NCBI GenBank assembly: GCA_002725285.1
Contig: PBRC01000045.1
Coordinates: 1-54,527 of the forward strand
Direction of reading: 5' to 3'
Source of the DNA: Gammaproteobacteria bacterium
GTDB lineage: Bacteria > Pseudomonadota > Gammaproteobacteria > Pseudomonadales > Azotimanducaceae
Length of the DNA stretch: 54,527 nt
Of the stretch, positions 35,143 through 42,954 are shown in pieces (the stretch's first letter is position 1; each line of letters starts with the position of its first letter). The translations under genes and the position numbers were made by a program. A model generated the notes under the pieces. The model saw nothing but the letters and a program-made list of their open reading frames with translations, ran no database searches and had not been told where the DNA came from.

Positions 35143-37407
35143 ATGACAACAACACTAACTGAAGGGCAGATATTTTCTGCCAAATACACCATGTTGCATC
35201 GAATCGCCGAAGATGATCAGTGCGACTGTTGGCTCGCACTTGATACCGAACTGAACGAGCGAGTCTTTCTTAGAGTATTTAAACAGGATCTGGATAACGA
35301 GATCCGGCAGTCAATTTCCCAAATCATCAACCGGCAGCGCGGCCTGCTGCACGCTCAAATTCCACGAATCTATGCGCTTGATCGATTTGATGACACTGAC
35401 TTTATTGCCAGCCAGTACATTCGATCTCAAGCAGAGTTCAATCACGCGGGAGACTTTGCAGAGCAATGGCAACTGCTCAGACAGGCTGCCATGGCGCTTG
35501 AATTCGCTCATGGCCTGGGCTTTGCTCACGGTCACCTGCACCCTCACAACCTCCTGATCGATAACTCGGGTAATATTCAGATAACAGATTTCGGGATTTC
35601 AGCTTCACAAAAAAAACAGATATCTCAGTATCTAAGCCCTCAGGTCAAGACTGAGCATGCTGCTGATGCATCTGACGATATCTATTCCTTTGGTCAACTT
35701 TTATTTAGAGGCCTAACAGGCAAATATTGGCGCGACGGGCAAACTTTTGAATCCAATCTACCGATACCAGAAGAATTCCAGCAACTTCTGATCAGCATGC
35801 TGAGTGACTCTCCCTACAATCGACCCAGGGATCTCTCAACCGTTATCGAGATCGTAGATGCTTACGTCGCTGGTGACAACGATAAAGTCGAAGCAATCGT
35901 GTCTGACTTCAGTCGCGTACAACCAGAAACTGTCGATATCAGTAACAGATCAACCCATATATTCCCGCGTGAGCGGAACCTTGTATCAGCACCAATCGCT
36001 CTGGCGGGATTATTTCTGCTTGTCATCCTGGCCTTTTTTGTCTTCCGATTCTTACCTGAAGCAGAACCAATCATCGTCGCCGAAGATGCCGGTTCAGTCA
36101 GCACACCTACAGTCGCGCCCACTCCGCAAACTGATGCTCCTGAAGAAAAGATCCTCACACCACTTGAGATCGCCAGACTCAAGGAACTGGAAGAACAGGG
36201 AAGTGAGATTGCCACCCGTCTTCTAAGGCTGCAGATTGAAGTTGAAGACATTGGCGGGCAGATCTGGGCAAAAGAGCAGTACAGTGCTGCCCTCAATTAT
36301 GGTCTCGAAGGTGATGCGGCGTATCGCGACAAGGCCTTTGAATTAGCGCTTGGTAAATATCAACAAGGCGTCACAACACTTGAGATGGTGTTAGACAGCA
36401 CCGAATCGGTCTCTTTGCAGAACCAGGCCATTGGCAGGCAGGCGCTTGAAGACGGCGATTCAGCACTGGCCCAAAAGGCCTTCACAATTCTCAACGCCAT
36501 TACCCCGCGCGACCCTGAGATCCTCGCCAGCCTCGAGAGGGCAGAAAATCTGAAACAGGTACAAACCTTGATAAAAAATGGCGAGATTATCGAGAGAAAC
36601 GAGGACCTTTCAGGTGCACTCAGCTTCTTTGAGCAAGCTTATGCACTAGACCCGGAATGGGCTCCTGCCCACATTGCACGCCAACGAATCAAGCAAAAGA
36701 TTGCAAACGCTGCCTTCAATGACAAGATGTCCATCGCTTTCTCTGCACTAAACAAAAAGGAGTACGCAACCGCACGGGAAGCCTTCCTCGAAGCCCGGCA
36801 AATTCTGCCTGACTCAGACGAACCAAAGGATGGTCTGGAGCAGATTACAATTTCTGAAATCCAGGACGCCATCGGATCCCATCAGCAAGAATTACATCAG
36901 TATGTTGCTGACGAAGACTGGGCTGAGGCTGTCATCGGATATGAAGCGGTGCTCGATCTTTCACCAGGCACAACCTTTGCTACCCAGGGATTGTCGTATG
37001 CACAGGCACGCATCACGCTGGACAAGGAACTGCGACGCTTCGTATCTCAGCCTGGACTAATGCTCACTGACAGTGCGCTTACTGAAGCAAAAGCAGTGCT
37101 GCTCAAGGCAGCACGAATTAAAGATCCTGGTAAGAAACTGCTTGACCAGATAAATAGATTGTCACACTTCATCTCACTGGCACGAATTCCGATTGAAATT
37201 GAACTGAGATCAGATAATAAGACTGAAGTGACGGTCAACAGAGTAAGGAACTTTGGCAAGCTGGCGTCAACCAAACTGGAACTCTACCCGGGCACCTACA
37301 CCATCGTCGGTAAGCGGCGCGGATATCGAGATGTTCGTGAAGAAGTAATCCTGCGGGGTGGGCGCCCGGTCCGGCCGATTCTCATCAGCTGTACTGAGAA
37401 AATCTAA
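35143..37407 (+). CDS. Membrane pseudokinase with TPR and PEGA-like domain
   Basis: The protein has 754 residues. Residues about 10-245 have the Ser/Thr kinase fold, with DDIYSFGQLLFRGLTGK and YNRPRD (subdomains IX-XI). The ATP-anchor Lys of V-A-I-K is Arg (V-F-L-R, residue 44). The HRD-x-K-P-x-N loop reads HGHLHPHN (129-136), so the catalytic Asp is His and the Lys is His; the DFG motif (149-151) remains. A transmembrane helix follows at 281-303. Residues about 330-620 have TPR-type helices, and about 685-750 a PEGA-like beta domain (PIEIELRSDNKTEVTVNRVR, KLELYPGTYTIVGKRRGYRD). The kinase side should be cytoplasmic and the rest periplasmic. ATP hydrolysis or phosphotransfer is unlikely, and signal sensing is possible. 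Confidence 0.85.
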   Translation: MTTTLTEGQIFSAKYTMLHRIAEDDQCDCWLALDTELNERVFLRVFKQDLDNEIRQSISQIINRQRGLLHAQIPRIYALDRFDDTDFIASQYIRSQAEFNHAGDFAEQWQLLRQAAMALEFAHGLGFAHGHLHPHNLLIDNSGNIQITDFGISASQKKQISQYLSPQVKTEHAADASDDIYSFGQLLFRGLTGKYWRDGQTFESNLPIPEEFQQLLISMLSDSPYNRPRDLSTVIEIVDAYVAGDNDKVEAIVSDFSRVQPETVDISNRSTHIFPRERNLVSAPIALAGLFLLVILAFFVFRFLPEAEPIIVAEDAGSVSTPTVAPTPQTDAPEEKILTPLEIARLKELEEQGSEIATRLLRLQIEVEDIGGQIWAKEQYSAALNYGLEGDAAYRDKAFELALGKYQQGVTTLEMVLDSTESVSLQNQAIGRQALEDGDSALAQKAFTILNAITPRDPEILASLERAENLKQVQTLIKNGEIIERNEDLSGALSFFEQAYALDPEWAPAHIARQRIKQKIANAAFNDKMSIAFSALNKKEYATAREAFLEARQILPDSDEPKDGLEQITISEIQDAIGSHQQELHQYVADEDWAEAVIGYEAVLDLSPGTTFATQGLSYAQARITLDKELRRFVSQPGLMLTDSALTEAKAVLLKAARIKDPGKKLLDQINRLSHFISLARIPIEIELRSDNKTEVTVNRVRNFGKLASTKLELYPGTYTIVGKRRGYRDVREEVILRGGRPVRPILISCTEKI

Positions 37408-37415
37408 GAGGATTA

Positions 37416-39461
37416 ATGGAGAACGAAAATACCATTATCGAGGCAACGCCTTTTCAACCTGCGCAGGATGATCAGCGTGACCGCTTCTTCAGGATAAGGC
37501 CCCTACAGACGATCTTAGTCATCGTTTTCCTTGTTCTGACGACAGCAACGATCTTCACCCTGACGGCGCGCGCAGTGAGAGTCGCAATCAACCCAGCTCC
37601 TGATACATTTCGATTTACGAGCGGTTTCAGTTATCAAATTGGTGAACGGTACCTGATGTTACCTGGTCAATATTCATTCACTGCGGGCAAGGAGGGTTAC
37701 TACCTTCTAAGCGATTCAGTTGTTGTTAATGATGATCCCGATCAGGAATTTGAATTTATACTGAAAAAACTTCCCGGCATCCTCAGACTCGAAACACAGC
37801 CTGAGGTATCAGCCGAGATACTCCTGGATCAGAAACAGGTTGGCGTCAGTCCGTTGATATTGGATCAAATAGAACCCGGACTGCACGATATCAGCGTCAG
37901 ATCCGCTCGTTACCTTAATTATGATACCGAGATATCTATCGATGGCATGCGCCAAACCCAAACCCTCTCGATCCCCCTCTCCCCGGCCTGGGCAAATATT
38001 ACGATCAGCAGTCAACCGTCTGATGCACAAATTCTGATTGACGGAGTTGTGACGTCAACTACACCCGACAGCATTGAAGCTCTGCAGGGTGAACGCAGCA
38101 TACAGATCAGAAAAAAGGGATACAAAACCTGGCAGACAGAGTTGCCAGTTAGAGCAGATATTGATCAAACCCTGGACACAGTTATTCTTGAAAAATCCGA
38201 TGGCAAGGTTTCTGTCGCGTCGACCCCAGCTGGCGCGAATGTCAACATTAACGGGCGATATAAAGGACAAACTCCGATACGGCTGACGCTTGCACCAAGC
38301 CTCGCTTACGAAATCAGACTCTCAAAAGCGGGCTACAGACCCGTAACACGCAATATTACTGTTGATCCGGATGAAGATCTCAGCCTCAGCAACAAACTCT
38401 CTCCCGTGCTTGGCGTGGTTCAACTCATGGTAGAACCCGCTGGCGCCGAACTCTTTGTTGACGACATGTCATACGGAGACGCCACGCAGCGACTGTCTCT
38501 GACAGTCAAGCAGCACGAAATCAAGATTATGAAAGAAGGTTATTCAGACTACATCACGATCATATCGCCTCAGCCGGACTCTTCACAGCAGTTGCTTATA
38601 CGTCTGCAAACTGAAGACGAAGCCAGAATCGCCGCCATAGCCACGACCATCACCAACGCTGTCAATCAAACGCTAAAACTCATCATTCCTGACCAGTTTG
38701 AGATGGGCGCCGGGCGCAGAGAACCAGGCAGACGCTCCAATGAAATCCAGAAACGGGTCACCCTGACAAGGGCTTTCTACTTGTCTACCACAGAAGTGAC
38801 CAATGAACAATTCAAGCGGTTTGATTCTACCCACGATTCAGGCATGTTGGGACGTGCCCTGCTTTCAGACGCCGATCGTCCCGTCGTGAATCTGTCATGG
38901 CGTCGGGCGGTCGAGTTCTGTAACTGGCTCAGTGATCTGGACGGATTACCAGCCGCCTACGAACAGCTCGAAAGTCGCTGGAAACCAGTAACACCAATGA
39001 ATACTGGCTACCGCCTGCCGACCGAAGCAGAATGGGTTCGAGCAGCTCGATATGCGAATGGGCCGGAGCCCACCAGGTTCCCCTGGGGAGAGAACATGCC
39101 ACCCGTCAAGGTTCTGGCAAATTACGCGGACGAATCTGCAGCAAACATGGTTCCATACTATCTCTCTGGGTATGATGATTCATTTCGTGGACCAGCCCCG
39201 GCAGGTAACTATCCGGCAAACGAACTCGGCATCCACGATCTGGCAGGTAATGTTGCCGAGTGGATTCACGACTATTATTCTGTGGAAACACCAAAGGAAA
39301 CACTGATCGATCCAACAGGCCCGGAACTTGGAGACTACCACGTGATCAGAGGATCAAGTTACCAGCATGGTCGCTTCAGTGAACTTCGCTGGACCTATCG
39401 CGATTATGGCGACGATTCGCGACCAGATGTCGGTTTTCGAGTCGCCAGGTTTCTGGAATAA
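37416..39461 (+). CDS. PEGA-repeat membrane protein with FGE-sulfatase/C-lectin domain
   Basis: The protein has 681 residues. After a short basic cytoplasmic start, one transmembrane helix lies at 31-51. About five PEGA-type repeats follow (about 56-118, 120-188, 190-258, 262-328, 332-398), each with the G-x-x-P-L-x-L or PAGA-x-V-x-I-[ND]-G and K-x-G-Y pattern. Residues about 418-681 match the FGE-sulfatase family: TEVTNEQF, YRLPTEAEWVRAARY, FPWGE, GIHDLAGNVAEWIHD, VIRGSSY and PDVGFRVA. The catalytic cysteines of true formylglycine-generating enzyme are absent, so it is probably a binding domain of C-type lectin fold. It starts 8 bp after the pseudokinase gene, with AGAGG upstream. Confidence 0.9.
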   Translation: MENENTIIEATPFQPAQDDQRDRFFRIRPLQTILVIVFLVLTTATIFTLTARAVRVAINPAPDTFRFTSGFSYQIGERYLMLPGQYSFTAGKEGYYLLSDSVVVNDDPDQEFEFILKKLPGILRLETQPEVSAEILLDQKQVGVSPLILDQIEPGLHDISVRSARYLNYDTEISIDGMRQTQTLSIPLSPAWANITISSQPSDAQILIDGVVTSTTPDSIEALQGERSIQIRKKGYKTWQTELPVRADIDQTLDTVILEKSDGKVSVASTPAGANVNINGRYKGQTPIRLTLAPSLAYEIRLSKAGYRPVTRNITVDPDEDLSLSNKLSPVLGVVQLMVEPAGAELFVDDMSYGDATQRLSLTVKQHEIKIMKEGYSDYITIISPQPDSSQQLLIRLQTEDEARIAAIATTITNAVNQTLKLIIPDQFEMGAGRREPGRRSNEIQKRVTLTRAFYLSTTEVTNEQFKRFDSTHDSGMLGRALLSDADRPVVNLSWRRAVEFCNWLSDLDGLPAAYEQLESRWKPVTPMNTGYRLPTEAEWVRAARYANGPEPTRFPWGENMPPVKVLANYADESAANMVPYYLSGYDDSFRGPAPAGNYPANELGIHDLAGNVAEWIHDYYSVETPKETLIDPTGPELGDYHVIRGSSYQHGRFSELRWTYRDYGDDSRPDVGFRVARFLE

Positions 39462-39466
39462 CACAA

Positions 39467-39745
39467 ATGAAACATCTGACTTTTTTCATGCTCCTGTTAA
39501 TGCCGCTCAACCTGGCAGCACAAGACGCATCGAATACAAAAAGTGAAGACGCTGTCCAGGAACAGAAGGTCCAGGAAGAGAAGGTTGAAGAAGCCACGCC
39601 GATACAAGATCAACCGGTCGCAGCTAACGCGACGCCCAGAGCCGAAGCACTGCGCGAAAGAAAGCTGAGCGATGCTTTTAAACAATTTATACCGAGTGAA
39701 AGGATCAGTGCAGACAATGCTGTTCCGTTTCCAATTGATATCTAA
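39467..39745 (+). CDS. Small secreted acidic protein
   Basis: The protein has 92 residues. MKHLTFFMLLLMPLNLAAQD is a clean signal peptide with A-A-Q at the cleavage site. The mature part of about 72 residues starts with a charged Glu/Lys/Val stretch (VQEQKVQEEKVEEATP), then a basic segment (RAEALRERKLSDAFKQF) and ends PFPIDI. No domain is known to me. It is 5 bp after the FGE gene and 9 bp before the channel gene, so it is certainly co-transcribed. A periplasmic accessory to the complex is a guess. Confidence 0.7.
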   Translation: MKHLTFFMLLLMPLNLAAQDASNTKSEDAVQEQKVQEEKVEEATPIQDQPVAANATPRAEALRERKLSDAFKQFIPSERISADNAVPFPIDI

Positions 39746-39754
39746 GGGGGAAGA

Positions 39755-40549
39755 ATGAAAAGACAATTACCGGTGGAATTTATCTTCCAACTGTTCTCAC
39801 TGATTATTGGCATTATCATTATCCATGGTATTTACGTTTCCATCGTCCGTCCAAATGCGACCGCGATCCTAGAAGAACAGGCTATTCAGATTAATGCCAA
39901 TCCAGACTACGTTCCCGAACGCTCTCCCTATGTCGTGATCAGAGACTTTGAACAGGAATCCTGTTTCATTCTGATGCTGTGGGCAATGTCGTTAATGGGC
40001 TATAAAGCACTGCTGGCAACCAGAGAACGAAGTGTCATGCAACTCGATCTGATTCCCCTCAGCCAGGGCACCAGCATTCTTCCTGAAGATGCCCGGGAGT
40101 ATTCGCGCCCCGTGCAGGCACTGACACAAGTTCAGCAGAGCTTTCTGCTGCCAAGAGCACTGCTCACTGCGCTGCATCGATTTCGCTCGACGCGAAATAT
40201 ACAAGATGTCTCTAATTCTATTCGTGCAATTTGTGAGTCTGAATCTGAAAGACTGGATTCCGAGCTATCAATGATCCGATATATTGCCTGGGCAATTCCT
40301 TCAATTGGATTCTTAGGGACTGTACGCGGCATTGGCCAGGCGCTAGGACAGGCTCATAAGGCCGCGCAGGGTGACATTGCCGGTGTGACGCAATCCCTGG
40401 GGGTAGCATTTAATTCAACTTTTGTTGCACTCCTGATCAGCATTATTGTCATGTTTCTGATGCATCAACTGCAACTCAACCAGGAACGGTTGGTACTCGA
40501 CTGTGAAGACTACTGTGATAACCGCTTAATCCGACATCTACAAACCTAA
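39755..40549 (+). CDS. MotA/TolQ/ExbB-family proton-channel subunit
   Basis: The protein has 264 residues with four predicted transmembrane helices at 9-31, 70-88, 178-200 and 216-238, and a cytoplasmic loop between the second and third. The helix-3 block AIPSIGFLGTVRGIGQALGQA (180-200) matches the G-[LF]-x-G-T-V-x-G-I segment of TolQ/ExbB/MotA. The helix-4 block SLGVAFNSTFVALLISIIVM matches their A-L-x-x-T-x-x-G-L segment with the channel Thr retained. Such subunits form pentamers around a dimer of TolR/ExbD/MotB-type proteins and use the proton gradient. No TolR, ExbD or MotB of normal kind is present; the two VWA proteins downstream supply the equivalent helix. AAGGGGGAAGA precedes the ATG. 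Confidence 0.9.
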   Translation: MKRQLPVEFIFQLFSLIIGIIIIHGIYVSIVRPNATAILEEQAIQINANPDYVPERSPYVVIRDFEQESCFILMLWAMSLMGYKALLATRERSVMQLDLIPLSQGTSILPEDAREYSRPVQALTQVQQSFLLPRALLTALHRFRSTRNIQDVSNSIRAICESESERLDSELSMIRYIAWAIPSIGFLGTVRGIGQALGQAHKAAQGDIAGVTQSLGVAFNSTFVALLISIIVMFLMHQLQLNQERLVLDCEDYCDNRLIRHLQT

Positions 40550-40562
40550 CTGAGGTAAACCT

Positions 40563-41858
40563 TTGGCAACAGGATTCATCGAACTTAACGACGCTGGTAT
40601 TAATCAGGCTGTAGACGGAAAGCTGATCTACACAAGCCCGGGTTACGCCGTTCTGGATGGCGACCAGTTGATGGTCGGTGAGCAGGGTCTAAAGAACGCA
40701 CGTTTACTGCCTCGCTGGACCAACAACAGATTTTGGAATCAACTCAACAATGAACCCATTGCCAACAGCACAAACCTCGTGAGACACCACGCCGATCTCG
40801 CATTCAATCATCTTGAGCAGATCTGGGCCAACATGGATCAGGGCATTGAGCAGGTCGTACTGGCAGTACCTGGATTTTATGACAGACAACAGCTTGGTTT
40901 GTTGCTTGGTATGGCAAAGGAAACCAACATTCCAGTCAAGGGATTGGTAGATCTGGGTCTGATATCCGTAGCCCAACAACCCAGTCTGCAGACCATATTC
41001 TTCCTGGACATCTCGTTACACCGCATTACAGTGACGCTGCTCCGATCCGATAGTGTGCTGCGCGCGATGGAGACGATGACAATTAGTGACACCGGCTTGT
41101 TTACTCTCTGGGATCGCTGGGCGAATATCATTGCCTCACAGTTCATTCAATCCACCCGATACGATCCAATGCATCAGGCAGACAGTGAACAGCAGTTATT
41201 TGACCTACTGCCTTCATGGATCACTGAAAGCAGCCGAACCAATCAGTTTGAGTTAAATCTCGATGGCGTGACTCATACAACCCAGGTTTCAAGCGAACAG
41301 CTGATAGGTGCCTGTTCAACTGTTTATCCGGAAATCGTCAAGGCTATTCGGAATCTGATCCCTCCGAATGAAGCTGCAACACTGTTTGTTTCTCACCGAT
41401 TCCAGGGGATTCCAGGGCTGAAAGACTCACTTCAGCTTATCCCGGATCTTGAAGTTGATTATCTTAGTGGCACCGCCGCAATAGAAGCGGCGCAGATTCA
41501 CTGGGATAAACTCGCGTCTTCAGGTGATGACGTATCTCACATCACCACACTACCGGTTTCTGCCAAAAAGACGAGCACCAGAGTGTTACAGCAGCCACCC
41601 ACTCACCTGCTGACAGCTCATCGAGCCTATAGCATCAGCAACACTTTAAGAGTTGAATCTCTGTCGCCAGAAGGTCTGGTCGAAAGTGCTGATGATGCCA
41701 GCTTCACCGTGTATCAGAGGGGAAAAGATGTGTTCCTGGAAGCCCATGAATCAGATGTACTACTCAATGGTCAGGCACCAGCTTCGCGGTGTGTGCTCAA
41801 TGCAGGCGACCAGATCATGCTTGATGGCCAAACAGCCGTTTTGATAACCGTCAATTAG
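40563..41858 (+). CDS. Actin/Hsp70-like fold protein with FHA-like tail
   Basis: The protein has 431 residues from a TTG with GAGGT upstream. The body resembles the Hsp70/actin ATPase fold in layout, with an HH-rich connector region (NLVRHHADLAFNHLEQIW), a VLAVPGFYDRQQLGLLLGMAKETNIPVKGLVDLGLISVA block (compare the V-x-x-V-P-A-x-[FY] and [L/I]-x-E-P-x-A-A of Hsp70), and PDLEVDYLSGTAAIEAAQIH near the end. However the two phosphate loops are eroded: GFIELNDAGINQA instead of G-I-D-L-G-T-T, and FLDISLHRITVTLL instead of D-x-G-G-G-T. Residues about 355-431 (SDVLLNGQAPASRCVLNAGD, QIMLDGQTAVLI) look like an FHA-type beta-sandwich lacking some phosphothreonine contacts. A cytoplasmic scaffold is likely. 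Confidence 0.65.
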   Translation: MATGFIELNDAGINQAVDGKLIYTSPGYAVLDGDQLMVGEQGLKNARLLPRWTNNRFWNQLNNEPIANSTNLVRHHADLAFNHLEQIWANMDQGIEQVVLAVPGFYDRQQLGLLLGMAKETNIPVKGLVDLGLISVAQQPSLQTIFFLDISLHRITVTLLRSDSVLRAMETMTISDTGLFTLWDRWANIIASQFIQSTRYDPMHQADSEQQLFDLLPSWITESSRTNQFELNLDGVTHTTQVSSEQLIGACSTVYPEIVKAIRNLIPPNEAATLFVSHRFQGIPGLKDSLQLIPDLEVDYLSGTAAIEAAQIHWDKLASSGDDVSHITTLPVSAKKTSTRVLQQPPTHLLTAHRAYSISNTLRVESLSPEGLVESADDASFTVYQRGKDVFLEAHESDVLLNGQAPASRCVLNAGDQIMLDGQTAVLITVN

Positions 41859-41859
41859 T

Positions 41860-42954
41860 ATGGCAAAGCGACGCGAGTTCAGCATTTTCAGTCTTTCTTT
41901 TCTGGATGTCATGGCCTGCGGATTTGGCGCTGTCATCCTCATTTTTATCGTTATTCAGCACAGTACGGAAACCGTATCACAGGAAATTAACCTAGAGTTG
42001 CTTGCCGAAATAAAGGAACTCGAAGTCGAGGTTCTTGAAGAAACCGAAAACCTCGTTGAACTTAAGACAACTCTCAAAGAAACCGATGACGAGATCGTAA
42101 CAACCGAAGATCTTATTCTCCTAATACTGAATGAAATCAAAGTGTTACAGGCTTTAATTAAAGAGTTTCAAGACTCTGGATCCAGCCATGCGGCTGCTAT
42201 TGATGCCCTCAAAACTGAATTGAAACAACTCAACGAAGAAGCCGCTTCACTCAAAGGGTCAGTTGCAGCAGCCGAACAAAGTGGTGTAGACAGCAGATCC
42301 TTCATTGGTCTCGGTGACCGACAGTATCTAACGGGTCTGCATCTCGGCGGCGAGCACATACTTATCCTGTTGGATACCTCGGCCAGTATGTTGGACGATA
42401 CCATCGTCAATATCATCCGCCGTCGAAATATGGAGGATGATGACATCCGAGCCTCGAAGAAGTGGCAACGGGCAATTAGAACAATCGATTGGATCGTTGC
42501 AAATCTACCTGTCGAAGCCAACATGCAACTCTTCACTTTTAATACCGAAGCTAAACCACTCATTCCCGGAACAGAAACAAGTTGGATTCGAGCCGCTGAT
42601 CGTGAAGATATTGACCAGGCACTGAGCAATCTGCAGGAGATTATCCCGAAAGGTGGCACCTCACTTCATCATCCTTTTGCTCTTGCGAGACAAATGAAAC
42701 CCGTACCAGACAGCATATTTCTTATCGTCGACAGTCTGCCAACGATGGGTTTTACACCAGGCAACCAGACCAGCATTTCAGGTAGTGAACGTGTCGGCCT
42801 ATTCGGCAGCGCTATGGATGAATTGCCCCTTGATACGCCTGTGAATGTGATTCTGTTCCCTATGGAAGGTGATCCGATCGCCGCACCGAGTTTCTGGCGC
42901 CTGGCTCAAATAACTGGCGGCTCTTTCTTGAGCCCGTCAAAGGACTGGCCATAA
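41860..42954 (+). CDS. TolR/ExbD-like helix fused through a coiled coil to a VWA domain
   Basis: The protein has 364 residues. Residues 11-32 (SLSFLDVMACGFGAVILIFIV) are one transmembrane helix with Asp16 in F-L-D-V, aligning with the channel Asp of ExbD/TolR (P-L-[IL]-D-V). Residues about 38-145 are a Glu/Leu/Lys-rich coiled coil, and about 158-364 a VWA domain. MIDAS ligands are all there: D172-x-S174-x-S176, T267 and D291. The start lies 1 bp from the previous stop and the stop overlaps the next start, so it is translationally coupled. It probably sits with its coiled coil and VWA domain in the periplasm, driven by the TolQ-like channel. Coupling to the channel is inferred from the helix. 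Confidence 0.85.
   Translation: MAKRREFSIFSLSFLDVMACGFGAVILIFIVIQHSTETVSQEINLELLAEIKELEVEVLEETENLVELKTTLKETDDEIVTTEDLILLILNEIKVLQALIKEFQDSGSSHAAAIDALKTELKQLNEEAASLKGSVAAAEQSGVDSRSFIGLGDRQYLTGLHLGGEHILILLDTSASMLDDTIVNIIRRRNMEDDDIRASKKWQRAIRTIDWIVANLPVEANMQLFTFNTEAKPLIPGTETSWIRAADREDIDQALSNLQEIIPKGGTSLHHPFALARQMKPVPDSIFLIVDSLPTMGFTPGNQTSISGSERVGLFGSAMDELPLDTPVNVILFPMEGDPIAAPSFWRLAQITGGSFLSPSKDWP

Noticed and set aside
35862-36296. Long minus-strand open frame opposite the pseudokinase gene
   Set aside because: It is Ser/Arg/Ile-rich shadow translation of a well-supported gene, without start site or family features.
37416-39461. Diversity-generating retroelement target protein (FGE fold)
   Set aside because: No reverse transcriptase gene, no template repeat and no variable repeat are seen in the window; the fold alone is not evidence.
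42168-42659. 163-codon minus-strand frame opposite the first VWA gene
   Set aside because: Ser/Arg-rich translation of the antisense strand of a conserved gene; the VWA motifs on the plus strand decide it.
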